This document shows positions 41,871-52,645 of a stretch of 64,000 bases of DNA, piece after piece. The first letter of the stretch is position 1; every line of letters starts with the position of its first letter. The DNA is taken from NCBI GenBank assembly GCA_947646735.1, contig CANTFK010000020.1, positions 372,001 through 436,000 of the forward strand, given 5' to 3'. The notes under the pieces were generated by a model. That model was given only the letters and a program-made list of their open reading frames with translations, did no database searches and was not told the DNA's origin. Source of the stretch: Peronospora farinosa (taxonomy: Eukaryota; Oomycota; Peronosporomycetes; Peronosporales; Peronosporaceae). Position numbers and translations under genes: made by a program.

Positions 41871-44800
41871 GTCCACCGGTCATCAAGGCTGAAGTAAATA
41901 CTCCCGATGACCAAGTCTGTGTTCACGAGAGTGGAGATTTATGTGCCGAAGATATCGACAAAAATTGGTCTGTTATCCCTGAGGTCATCCCATCTACAAA
42001 CGAAGTTATGTTGGAAGACATCCAGATCCCAGACCCCGGTGATACCCCAAAGGAGGAGGTGGACCGCCTCCGCCAGATTATATGGAGAAAACGACATTTG
42101 CTGATGGGAAAAGGTAATGCATTACCCCCGGCGGCTCGAGGAGCAGTGTGCGACATTGATGTTGGGAACGCACGGCCAATCGCCCAACGGGTACGGAAGG
42201 TGGCCCCTCAATTTAGGGAGAAGCTGGCAGACCTGATAAAAGGCCTCTTGTCATCCAAGATAATCCAGCATTCCACCTCCCCATGGGCCAGTCCAATTGT
42301 AATTATTGTCAAGAAGAATGGGGTGGATATAAGGCTGTGCATTGACTACCGGATGGTGAATGATTTAACGCGGCTTATGGTATATCCTATGCCTCTCGTG
42401 AATGAGTTGTTGGAAGACCTAGATAAGGCCCTGTGGTACTGCTCACTGGATATGGCTAGCGGTTTTTGGGTGGTCAGTATGACCGAACGAGCCCGTTTAA
42501 TCTCGGCGTTTGTAACCCCGCTCGGACTTTTTGAGTGGAGACGAATGCCGTTTGGACTGAAGAATGCGCCGCAGATCTATCAGCGGCTGTTGGATAATGC
42601 TTTATATGGGTTTCTTACGATTTCCTCCGAGCCGGGCTCTGACAAACCAGAGGACCTGTTCGAGGTGGGCCATCCAGAGGGAGACCTCAAGAAGTCTATA
42701 TTAGGACGTAGGTCCTATATCGACGACATTTTGGTGACCTCGGAGTCATGGGATGACTTATGCGTGAAAGTGGAACGACTTTTGGAGGTGTGTGACAAGT
42801 GGAACTTATCGATCAGCGCGGTTAAGAGCTCATGGGGCTGTCAAAAGGTAGATTACCTTGGCCACCAAGTATCAGCGGAAGGGCTGGAGGCCCACCCTAA
42901 GGACCTTCAGTCCTTGGTGGACTTACCGTTGCCCACTACCCTGAAAGCTATGCAGTCGTTTCTCGGGAGTCTTAACTATTACAGTCGGTTCCTGGAGGAC
43001 TACGCCATTTATGCATCCATCCTGTACGAATTAAGGGAAGTGGATTACCACGTATTACGAAACCGGATAAGCAGGACTGGGGACATACAGGGAGATGACC
43101 AGGAGGAGGACCGATGGGCCCGGGTGCAGGTAGCATTTGCTATGTTAAAGAATAAGATCGCCACTGCCCCAATCCTCCGCCATTTTGATCCAGACCGGGA
43201 ACCCGTCATTATTGTCTATGCTAGCGAGTGGGCCATCTCGGCATCCCTGGTGCAGGAATATGAAGGGGTGTATATGCCGGTAACTTTCACGAGTCGGACT
43301 TTGAAGCCAAATGAGATCAACTATGGGCTGGTGGACAAGGAAGTGCTGGCGCTATTGCGAATACTAGACCTTTGCTACACGTCACTGGTCACCCGACCTA
43401 TCAAGGTCTTGACCCGACACTCAACGCTGGCGTGGATAGTCCGGTCACCGGGTCTACAAGGTCGCCTGGGAAACTGGGCTGCACTCCTGTCTCAATGGAC
43501 GTTAGAAGTGGTTAAGTGCAAGAAGGGCGAAGATGAAATACTGGGAACATTAGCGGCAAGCATTACGCCTCGCGAAAATGTGGACTCTATTCTATCTTCA
43601 ATCGCCCCCAAGAGACATCCGCGCCAAGCTATCACGGTGGTTCCTCCTACAGTCGAACCTGAGGAAGTCTTGTACGTGGTCAGTTTCGATGGGTCTGCAC
43701 GAGTTAAGCGTGGGGGAGGAGCCTGCAGTGCTATTGTGTGGCAACTCCCGGAATGGACGGTAGTCGCCGCTGCTTCCCGGTATTTGACTGAAGCGACAGT
43801 AAATGAGGCAGAGTATGAAGGCCTATTGTTGGGCTTCCTTCTACTGGAGAACCTGGAGCGTAGACGTCTAGTAGTGTGTGGAGATTCTAACCTGGTCGTG
43901 CGACAGATGCGAGGAGAAATCGAGTGTAAGGCGCAGGGCCTGACAGTACGACGGGCGAAGGCCCTGGAAAAACTCAGGTCCTGGCCCGTTCACGAGTTTC
44001 TACACATGAAGCGCGAATGGAACCAAAGTGCAGACCGTCTCGCTAACGCGGCCCTGCAACAGCAACGAGGGGTCGAAATAATACCTGAGGAAGAGTGGAA
44101 AGACCTCGAAGAGATTAATCGTCTGCCTGAACTCTTGGTACCCAAGAATCCCAGCCCAGCAATGCGAATTACGGCTGTCACGAGGTCTCGGGTCCGGTCC
44201 AGGATGCCGACAGAGGTTGTGCAAGAAGAGGTGGTGCAACGGATACGAATTGAGCGAATTTCGGCTGCCCAAGACGAAGAAATGTGGATACGCGACTTGA
44301 AGCTCTATTTACGGGGTGAATGGAGCGGTTTACCCGCAGAAGTGGCGTTGGCATGCGGCAAGATCGAGACGAATTACGCTTTGGATGAGGACGGACTTCT
44401 ATTGTATTGCCCGGGTCTGGGGACAGCTGAAGAGGATCGCGATGGGTGGATCCGGCTAGTGATACCCGAAAGCCTACAACAAGATTTTCTGCACCATTAC
44501 CACAAGAGTCTTGAAGGGGGACACCAAGGAATCGGCCGCACATACCAGCGGATACGAAGGCATTTCCATTGGAGAGGGTTGTTTCGAAGTGTACAGCGCT
44601 TCGTTGGTACTTGTGTCGACTGTGAGACCGGAAAAGGTGGACCCACCTTACGAGGGAAGACCCCAGGAAATGTTCGGGCAACCTACCCATTTCAGGTCAT
44701 CGCGATGGATCATATTCCATCGTTGCCCAAGTCGTTTAAGGGAAACACGGAGCTGTTGATCTGGGTGGACCTGTTTACTGGTTATGTAATTGCTAAGGCC

Positions 44801-45862
44801 AGCTCGTCGAGGTCGGCACAAACCGTGGCAGAAGGGTACGAAGAATGTGTATTTCGAAGGTTTGGGGCCAGTGAGGCGATCCGACACGACAGGGAACCAA
44901 GTTTCATGTCGGATTTCTTTCGCGCTTTCAACCGCATGATTGGGCAAAAGCAGCGGGCCACAATGGCCTACCGGCCGCAGGCCAATGGAACTGCGGAAAG
45001 GATGGTACAGACGATCACCCGAGCTATCAAGATGTATGTGTCGGAGGTGGACCAAAGAGATTGGGATGCATATGCGGAACGGCTCACATTTGCGCTGAAC
45101 ACGGCGCAGGACCGGGTCCGAAAGGAGACTCCATTCTACCTGGTGCATGGTTGGGACGCACGAAGCACGTTGGAGGCCACAATACCGCTGGGTAGTACCA
45201 GGCGGCGTGACGGTGACCCCCGCCGGTGGCGATATGGCGTACAGCGGCAGTATCGCCGGGCAAGGGAACAAGTCAACGAGTTATTGCGATCGGCAATGGA
45301 AAGTCGAGCCGAGATCCACAATGAAGATGTGGCGGATAGCATGATTGAGGCAGAATCTCAGGTGTGGTTGTATTTAGACCGGGTCAAGGAAGGCTATGCC
45401 CGAAAATTGGCCCACCTATGGCATGGTCCATTCCGAGTACGAGAGATGGTGGGGGACCATGCAGCTCGCCTGGATATCAGTGGGACCGATTACCGCATTT
45501 ACCCGTTGGTGCACCTTTCGAAGTTGAAGCTAGTTCGGCAATATCCCGACAGACCGAATACGGTGTTGGTGGTGGACGAAACAGATCGAGTGGATTTTGA
45601 CGAAGCCCTGCTACCAGAGGATAGCTGGGATGCGGAGTTGGAAGACAATGAGTATGAAGTGGAGATGATTCTTGACAAGCGCATGGGAAGAAAAACTCGG
45701 TATGGTCGTATTCAATGTGAATACCTGGTGCAGTGGAAAGGATACTCCGATCCGTCGTGGGTAGACGAGGTGGACCTCAATTGCGGTGGACTACTTGAGG
45801 ACTACGAACGCAGGCAAGTCACTCGGAATCGTTTTGAGGTGATGCAGAGCCATGAGGAGTAG

Positions 45863-46125
45863 AGGGGAGAGTTTGTCTTGGGAAGGCCAAGATGATGCAA
45901 GAAGGAGGTGGTATGTGTTGCATGCACAGAGATTGGTCAAGTCATGTATTCGAGAAGTGCAGCAGAACAAGAAGAGTGAAGTATTGCTAACCTGTAGAGG
46001 ACACCGAGGGACTACCTACCTAAGATATGGCACCAAAGAGGAAAATTGAGAATGTGCTAGGGATTTCGAGGTGAAATGGCATTATCTCGGCTTATTAAGG
46101 ATGCACTTAAAGCTAGTGATAACCC
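45863..46125. other. spacer between pol and ORF3, copy 2
   Basis: 263 bp, matching the spacer of copy 1 except for a few substitutions. No gene seen. Confidence 0.5.
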
Positions 46126-48207
46126 TCAGGCGGTGTCGGGTGGAGAAAACTTGCCATGGAGACGGGGAACCCCGAAAGCGGGATGCTCGTGGATGTTCTT
46201 GTGGTAAAAGATGCGCCACGGTTCGACATCATCCACCACCTGCAACGCCGCCATAAGCCCCGGTTGAGAACTCTCCTGGTTGACCCTTGGGGTCCAGTAA
46301 GACAGCTGACGCGTGGGGGTAACGGGCTGGAAGAAGGGGTCCAGCAGGATGTCCAAGTCACAGTGACCTGCTACCATCCCCTGCAGGACCTTCTTCAGCA
46401 CTCCCATCCAAGCCTGTGTCGCCTTGGCCCGTCGTTTTTTCCGGGCGTTGTAAATGCGGGAGATGTACGCACTGCCGGAACGAAGAGCTATGGAGAAATG
46501 AAGACGGTGCCGGTCCTCCCACAAACTCTGGCGCGATGCGTCTACGTAGGCATCGTGGAGCTCCACCAGTCCAACAAACCAGCCGTTTACGGGGAACGAG
46601 AGAGGATACTCGGACTTCGTCTGCTGCTCCCATGGGCGCGAGTTCATCAACAGCCGGAGCTGAGACTCCGTTACGAGACTATTAGTCTCGCCCAGGCGGT
46701 CCTTGGATCTCTTGTCTAAAGGGGGGCCCGGACCCATCCACGAAGCTGGAAGGGTTATGCGGGACCACAGGTCTTTCACGCTCAATTGCGAGATCGCAAG
46801 GGGGCCTACCATAGAGACGGGCCATGGGGCAACGTCTTCGGTCTTGAACAAACTTGGCTGGGCATATCCCGGAATGGATGGGCCCCAGGCGTTGGAACCA
46901 GCGGGACCTTTGGATGCTGGCACCCCTTGATCATCAGAGTCGAGACTCTCAGTATCGGACTCAGAAGGACCGAAAAGCTGGATGAACAGGTCGGAATGAG
47001 GCGTGGGCGTCTTTTCCGAGCTGGAAGAAGCAGCAGGTGACGTCTGTACTTCGGGAGGAGGCTTGGCCATTGGTTTCCCAGTGGACCCCGCCGGTTTAGG
47101 AAGAGGCTTGGACGTTGGTTTCCTAGTGGACCCCGCTGGTTTCGTTGGTTTCCCAGTAGACCCCGCCGGTTTTGGAAGAGACTTGGACGTTGGTTTCCCA
47201 GTGGACCCCGCCGGTTTCGTTGGTTTCCCAGTGGACCCCGCCGGTTTCGTTGGTTTCCCAGTGGACCCCGCCGGTTTAGGAAGAGACTTGGACGTTGGTT
47301 TCCCAGTGGACCCCGCCGGTTTGGGAAGAGGCTTGACTTTTGGTCTCCCAGTGGATCCCACCGGTTTGGACTCCGTTGATGTTGGGAGAGGACCGGACTT
47401 GGATGTCCCAGTAGATCCCACGGACGTCGAAGAAGGGCCGGATGTCGTTTTACGAGATAAGTCCACCACCTCTGGAGCGGGTTTCCCCACGGAAGTCACC
47501 GGGCTACCACGACGACGAGAGGCACGTGACCGAGCCATCGCCGCTAGCAGAGACTCATCGCTGCTACTGGACTCGTCTTCAGGGGAACTTGGGGCACGGG
47601 TGGTCCGACGCTTCTTCGATGAGGAAGGGGCTGGAACTTCGGCAGCAGGAGACCGAGATCTTTTAGCCCTGGAAGGTCCTGGGACCTTAGTCTTAGGCGA
47701 GGCAGATCTATCCGCGGCGCTCCGAGCTACGGCCAGCTGTTTCTGGAGTTGGTCCCGTTGGCAGGCGACTTGCTTCACGAGGGATTTAGAGCGGGCCAGC
47801 TCATCTCGAAGTAGTGACACTTGAGATACGGTGGACCGAAGATCGGCCGTGGTGGTATCCAACTTGGCCTCCAGCTCTTCTATCTGGAGTGTGAAGCTCG
47901 TCACCGTGGCCTCATACTGGCCCCTCCAGTACCGAATCTTGGACCGAGACGCTTCAACTTCAAGGCGATAATCCTTCCGGGTGGCGAGCGCATCTCGGTA
48001 TTCCGCAATGGTTAGCTGGTCGGTTTCATGATCGCGGACGAGCTTCCGAATTCGAGCCTCGATCCGGGGAAGATCAACTTTTCCAAATCGAACGACCTCG
48101 TCCACGCGACTCTGCAAGTCTTGGGCCCGGCGATGCTCAGCCTGATAGGCCTGCTGGAGGGCCCTATGATTGTCAGCAAGGGTCTCCATAACTTGGGCTC
48201 GTTCCAT
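46126..48207 (-). CDS. antisense ORF3 of the retrotransposon, copy 2 (693 residues)
   Basis: Same length and architecture as in copy 1: coiled coil, basic patches, PAGSTGKPT-type repeats and a globular C-terminal part. The start is the first in-frame ATG (48207). An open extension upstream begins only at TTG and crosses a C-run whose length differs between copies (seven C here, eight in copy 1). About nine amino-acid differences from copy 1 were noticed (for example Q/E and K/T in the coiled coil, D/A and M/K later) and only two or three silent changes. The frame has stayed open, but these two copies give no sign of purifying selection. Confidence 0.75.
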   Translation of the reverse strand: MERAQVMETLADNHRALQQAYQAEHRRAQDLQSRVDEVVRFGKVDLPRIEARIRKLVRDHETDQLTIAEYRDALATRKDYRLEVEASRSKIRYWRGQYEATVTSFTLQIEELEAKLDTTTADLRSTVSQVSLLRDELARSKSLVKQVACQRDQLQKQLAVARSAADRSASPKTKVPGPSRAKRSRSPAAEVPAPSSSKKRRTTRAPSSPEDESSSSDESLLAAMARSRASRRRGSPVTSVGKPAPEVVDLSRKTTSGPSSTSVGSTGTSKSGPLPTSTESKPVGSTGRPKVKPLPKPAGSTGKPTSKSLPKPAGSTGKPTKPAGSTGKPTKPAGSTGKPTSKSLPKPAGSTGKPTKPAGSTRKPTSKPLPKPAGSTGKPMAKPPPEVQTSPAASSSSEKTPTPHSDLFIQLFGPSESDTESLDSDDQGVPASKGPAGSNAWGPSIPGYAQPSLFKTEDVAPWPVSMVGPLAISQLSVKDLWSRITLPASWMGPGPPLDKRSKDRLGETNSLVTESQLRLLMNSRPWEQQTKSEYPLSFPVNGWFVGLVELHDAYVDASRQSLWEDRHRLHFSIALRSGSAYISRIYNARKKRRAKATQAWMGVLKKVLQGMVAGHCDLDILLDPFFQPVTPTRQLSYWTPRVNQESSQPGLMAALQVVDDVEPWRIFYHKNIHEHPAFGVPRLHGKFSPPDTA

Positions 48208-48513
48208 CGCCAGCTGGATCGCTTCCCACGCCCGGGTAACACTCGCATAATCGGGGGGGCTCGCCGACAAGGTCTACAGTCGGAATAACCAAGGCAGGGT
48301 CAGGTCCAGGCAGTGGAGGGGTAGACTAACGGCCAGGTGCTGGGGGTTCGTCGGAGAAAGAACTGGAAGAGGTCACTGGTAAATAAAGGGTGGGTGAGTT
48401 GGTGAATACGAAAGATCGTCAAGCACATGGACACCTACTTATATGTTGAGGAGACGGGACAAGGATGCACGGGGTCTTGCCGCAGTTCGGAAGACCAGCG
48501 CGCAGGGGACAGC
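48208..48513. other. spacer between ORF3 start and 3' LTR, copy 2
   Basis: About 0.3 kb. On the minus strand it would hold the promoter or 5' leader of ORF3. An open minus frame beginning at a non-ATG codon in copy 1 is closed by TAG here, so it is probably not translated. Confidence 0.45.
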
Positions 48514-49725
48514 TATGGAGAAGTGCCAGAGAAATGGGGGGCCCTTCGTAGTTATTATAATAACTGGCGGGAAAGATCTCGGTCACTCTCTTGAATGAGT
48601 GACAGGGAGTGACCAGGGCCCCGAACTGGTCCAAGGTCCCGAGTTCGGAGAAGGTACTAGGATGTCCTACACTACAGACCAAAGGACTGGGCAGCTTAGG
48701 TGGACCCAGGTAACAGGTGGGTCCCAGACAACAGGTGGACCCAGGTGACCGGTGGACCCCAGGTGACAGGATGACCCAGGTGACCGGTGGACCCAGGTGA
48801 CCAGTGGACCCCAGGCGACAGGTGGACCCCCGGTAACAGGTGGACCCCCGGCGACAGGTTGACCCAGGTGACCGGTGGACCCCAGGTGTCCAGTGGACCC
48901 CAGGTGACAGGTGGACCCCCCCGTGACAGGTGGACCCCAGACAACAGGTGGACCCAGGTGACCGGTGGACCTAGGTGACCGGTGGACCCAGGTGACCGGT
49001 GGACCCCAGGGAATAGAAGGCACAAGTCTTCCTTAAAGTGCAGAGCCGGTACAAGTCCCATGTCCTAAAAGAGCCAGTTGTTCTTCCACAAGTTGACACG
49101 TGGCACTATCCAGATCAAAGGGTTAGGGTTAGGCAAGAAAAAGCATACAAGGTATAAGATAAATAAACACACTCGAATTTGCATTATACGTGCCAGCTTT
49201 AAGCGCCCCTCCTAAGCTTCTCCGTCGCTTCACCTCTTCCGGGCGGAATACCCTTTGGCCCCCCGACGTCCAGCAGGTGTTAGACGGCTCAAGCAACGCA
49301 AGTTGAACCTCAGGATAGTTGGCCTGAGGTGTCAAGTAAGTGTCAACACTCTACGACCCGCTACAGGAAGCGATTTCCCTACGGGGAAGAACATAAAGGG
49401 GTCCAAGGACCAAGAACAGTCAGCCACCAAAGGGGTACATAGTACCAGGTGCATCGCTCTCGACCCAGTCGATTGAGCCCAAGAAACCCTGGGCCCGAGT
49501 GAAGCATATCCACTCGGGGACCCCCAAGTCCCATCCTATACAAAGACCAAGTCTTTAAGTCTTCTGCGTCTAACGAGGAGCAAGACCAGCCAAGCCGACG
49601 GGTACACAAGGTGAGACCCAAGGCCAATACGACACGGTATCAGGGTACCCCCTCCGTAAGTCGGCAGTCCGGCGCTGTGTGTGTTTGTGGATCTCCTACG
49701 TTGTTTGAGAATCCACTCCACTACA
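48514..49725 (+). repeat. 3' LTR of copy 2
   Basis: Starts TATGGAGAAG and matches the copy 2 5' LTR, including the subtype-specific block and the single minisatellite (about 48,700-49,010). The end reads CCACTACA instead of CCACCACA and joins the inverted element; the exact junction is uncertain by a few bases. Confidence 0.9.
48700..49010 (+). repeat. LTR minisatellite (copy 2, 3' LTR)
   Basis: GGTGACCGGTGGACCC-type units, similar in order and number to those in the 5' LTR of the same copy. Confidence 0.9.
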
Positions 49726-49902
49726 CTAGTCCTTTGGTCTGTAGTGTAGGACATCCTAGTACCTTCTCCGAACTCGGGACCTTGGACCAGTTCGGGGCCC
49801 TGGTCACTCCCTGTCACTCATTCAAGAGAGTGACCGAGATCTTTCACGCCAGTTATTATAATAACTACGAAGGGCCCCCCATTTCTCTGGCACTTCTCCA
49901 TA
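49726..49902 (-). repeat. 3' LTR fragment of the deleted element
   Basis: Reverse complement of the first about 177 bases of the LTR, beginning (on minus) TATGGAGAAG at 49902 and ending at the AAAGGACTAG segment. Confidence 0.88.
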
Positions 49903-50208
49903 GCTGTCCCCTGCGCGCTGGTCTTCCGAACTGCGGCAAGACCCCGTGCATCCTTGTCCCGTCTCCTCAACATATAAGTAGGTGTCCATGTGCTTGACGA
50001 TCTTTCGTATTCACCAACTCACCCACCCTTTATTTACCAGTGACCTCTTCCAGTTCTTTCTCCGACGAACCCCCAGCACCTGGCCGTTAGTCTACCCCTC
50101 CACTGCCTGGACCTGACCCTGCCTTGGTTATTCCGACTGTAGACCTTGTCGGCGAGCTCCCCCGATTATGCGAGTGTTACCCGGGCGTGGGAAGCGATCC
50201 AGCTGGCG

Positions 50209-51153
50209 ATGGAACGAGCCCAAGTTATGGAGACCCTTGCTGACAATCATAGGGCCCTCCAGCAGGCCTATCAGGCTGAGCATCGCCGGGCCCAAGACTT
50301 GCAGAGTCGCGTGGACGAGGTCGTTCGATTTGGAAAAGTTGATCTTCCCCGGATCGAGGCTCGAATTCGGAAGCTCGTACGCGATCATGAAACCGACCAG
50401 CTAACCATTGCGGAATACCGAGATGCGCTCGCCACCCGGAAGGATTATCGCCTTGAAGTTGAAGCGTCTCGGTCCAAGATTCGGTACTGGAGGGGCCAGT
50501 ATGAGGCCACGGTGACGAGCTTCACACTCCAGATAGAAGAGATGGAGGCCAAGTTGGATACCACCACGGTCGATCTTCGGTCCACTGTATCTCAAGTGTC
50601 ACTACTTCGAGATGAGCTGGCCCGCTCTAAATCTCTCGTGAAGCAAGTCGCCTGCCAACGGGACCAACTCCAGAAACAGCTGGCCGTAGCTCGGAGCGCC
50701 GCGGATAGATCTGCCTCGCCTAAGACTAAGGTCCCAGGACCTTCCAGGGCTAAAAGATCTCGGTCTCCTGCTGCCGAAGTTCCAGCCCCTTCCTCATCGA
50801 AGAAGCGTCGGACCACCCGTGCCCCAAGTTCCCCTGAAGACGAGTCCAGTAGCAGCGATGAGTCTCTGCTAGCGGCGATGGCTCGGTCACGTGCCTCTCG
50901 TCGTCGTGGTAGCCCGGTGACTTCGGTGGGGAAACCCGCTCCAGAGGTGGTGGACTTATCTCGTAAAACGACATCCGGCCCTTCTTCGACGTCCGTGGGA
51001 TCTACTGGGACACCCAAGTCCGGTCCTCTCCCAACATCAACGGAGTCCAAACCGGTGAAATTCCTGGTTCGAATCCGGGCACGCGCACCATTGTGGTGGA
51101 GTGGATTCTCAAACGACGTGAGAGAACCACAAACACACACAGCGCCGGACTGA
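50209..51153 (+). pseudogene. truncated antisense ORF3 of the deleted element
   Basis: Opposite to the element's own sense, therefore on the window's plus strand. From ATG 50209 it encodes the coiled coil and basic patches of ORF3. At about 51056 it leaves ORF3 through the deletion junction and reads on through the primer-binding site into the LTR, ending at 51153 (314 residues). About 280 N-terminal residues of ORF3 are kept; the PAGSTGKPT repeats and globular C-terminus are lost. Confidence 0.8.
51063..51090 (-). promoter_or_regulatory. extended tRNA primer-binding site of the deleted element
   Basis: On the plus strand this reads as a tRNA 3' end: T-stem CCTGG, loop TTCGAAT, T-stem CCGGG, acceptor strand CACGCGC, discriminator A, then CCA. 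That is 28 nt instead of the 18 nt seen in copies 1-3. It is not a tRNA gene, since the CCA is encoded and the 5' half is missing. Confidence 0.88.
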
Positions 51154-52645
51154 CTTACGGAGGGGGTACCCCGATACCGTGTCGCCTCAACCTTGGGTCT
51201 CACCTTGTGTACCCGTCGGCTTGGCTGGTCTTGCTCCTCGTTAGACGCAGAAGACTTAAAGACTTGGTCTTGTATGGAGGGACTTGGGGGCCACGAGTGG
51301 ATATGCTTCACTCGGGCCCAGGGTTTCTTGGGCTCAATCGACTGGGTCGAGAGCGATGCACCTGGTACTATGTACCCCTTTGGTGGCTGACTGTTCTTGG
51401 TCCTTGGACCCCTTTATATTCTTCCCCGTAGGGAAATCGCTTCCTGTAGCGGGTCGTAGAGTGAAAAAAAAAAATTGACACCTCAGGCCAACTATCCTGA
51501 GGTTCAACTTGCGTTGCTTGAGCCGTCTAACACCTGCTGGACGTCGGGGGGCCAAAGGGTATCCCGCCCGGAAGAGGTGTAGCGACGGAGAAGCTTAGGG
51601 AGGGGCGCTTAAAGCTGCCACGTGTAATGCAAATTCGAGTGTGTTTATTTATCTTATACCTTGTATCCTTTTTCTTGCCTAACCCTAACCCTTTGATCTG
51701 GAAAGTGCCACGTGCCGGCTCTTGGAGGAAGGACTGGCTCCTTGGTACCCTGTACTTTCTGTAATCTTCGATATTCTTTGTACCGGTTCTGCACCCTCGG
51801 ACATTGGGCCCTGGTACCCCTGGGCCTCGGTACCCTGGGCCCCGGCACCCTGGTACCCCTAGGCCCCTGGGCCCCGGGACCCTGGTACCCCTAGGCCCCG
51901 GTACCCTGGCACCCCTAGGCCCCTGGGCCCCGGTACCCTGGTACCCTTAGGCCCCGGGCCCCGGCACCCTGGTACCCCTAGGCCCCGGTACCCTGGTACC
52001 CTTAGGCCCCGGTACCTTGGTACCCTGGTACCCCTAGGCCCCGGTACCCTGGTACCCTTAGGCCCCTGGGCCCCGGCACCCTGGTACCCCTAGGCCCCGG
52101 TACCCTGGCACCCCTAGGCCCCTGGGCCTTAGTATCCTGGTACCCCTGGGCTCCTGTTACCTGGGGTCCGCATGTTGCCTGGGGTCCACATGTTACCTGG
52201 GGTCCACCTGTCACCTGGGGTCCACTGGACACCTGGGGTCTACCGGTCACCTGGGTCAACCTGTCGCCGGGGGTCGACCTGTTACCGGGGTTCCACCTGT
52301 CACGGGGGGTCCACCTGTCACCTCACATGGGACCCACCAGTCGCCTGGGGTCCACTGGTCACCTGGGTCCACCGGTCACCTGGGTCATCCTGTCACCTGG
52401 GGTCCACCGGTCACCTGGGTCCACCTGTTGTCTGGGACCCACCTGTTACCTGGGTCCACCTAAGCTGCCCAGTCATTTGGTCTGTAGTGTAGGACATCCT
52501 AGTATCTTCTCCGAACTCGGGACCTTGGACCAGTTCGGGGCCCTGGTCACTCCCTGTCACTCATTCAAGAGAGTGACCGAGATCTTTCACGCCAGTTATT
52601 ATAATAACTACGAAGGGCCCTCCATTTCTCTGGCACTTCTCCACA
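51092..52645 (-). repeat. 5' LTR of the deleted element
   Basis: 1,554 bp in inverted orientation, the longest LTR in the window. It belongs to the copy 1/3 subtype with both minisatellite types (about 51,800-52,465). A run of about eleven A lies near 51,463-51,473. On the minus strand it starts TGTGGAGAAG at 52645, beside the decayed second gypsy element. Confidence 0.9.
51800..52465 (-). repeat. LTR minisatellites (deleted element)
   Basis: Inverted arrays of GGTACCCTGGTACCCCTAGGCC-type and GGTCCACCGGTCACCTGG-type units. Confidence 0.9.

Larger units (their letters stand above)
40407..45862 (+). pseudogene. pol: pol of copy 2, frameshifted at the coding minisatellite
   Basis: The first part (40407-41897, 496 codons) holds the protease and runs into the HPEEGPP repeat. 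A small deletion near 41850-41870 then shifts the frame to a stop at 41897. The second part is open from 42008 to 45862 (1,284 codons) with reverse transcriptase, both RNase H domains, integrase and chromodomain. The chromodomain is better preserved than in copy 1 (YLVQWKGYSDPSW). Unless frameshifting rescues it, reverse transcriptase and integrase are not made as part of Gag-Pol. Confidence 0.93.
36802..49725 (+). mobile_element. Ty3/gypsy LTR retrotransposon, copy 2
   Basis: Element with two LTRs that share a subtype-specific block (the sequence around the CAGTTGTTCTTCCACAAG word), which supports their belonging to one insertion. Gag is intact, pol is broken at the coding minisatellite, and ORF3 is intact. 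Its right end runs directly into the inverted derivative and its left end into tandem repeats, so no target duplication is visible. Confidence 0.95.
49726..52645 (-). mobile_element. internally deleted derivative of the retrotransposon (inverted)
   Basis: Minus-strand element with a 5' LTR at 52645-51092, primer-binding site at 51090-51063, then a direct jump into the middle of ORF3, the spacer, and the first about 177 bases of a 3' LTR (49902-49726). All of gag, pol and the C-terminal part of ORF3 are missing. It retains the cis-acting parts needed for packaging and reverse transcription, so it looks like a non-autonomous derivative. Its 3' LTR is cut where it meets copy 2. Confidence 0.9.

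Noticed and set aside
51063..51090. Possible tRNA gene
   Set aside because: Only the 3' half is present, it includes an encoded CCA, and it lies at the primer-binding position next to an LTR.
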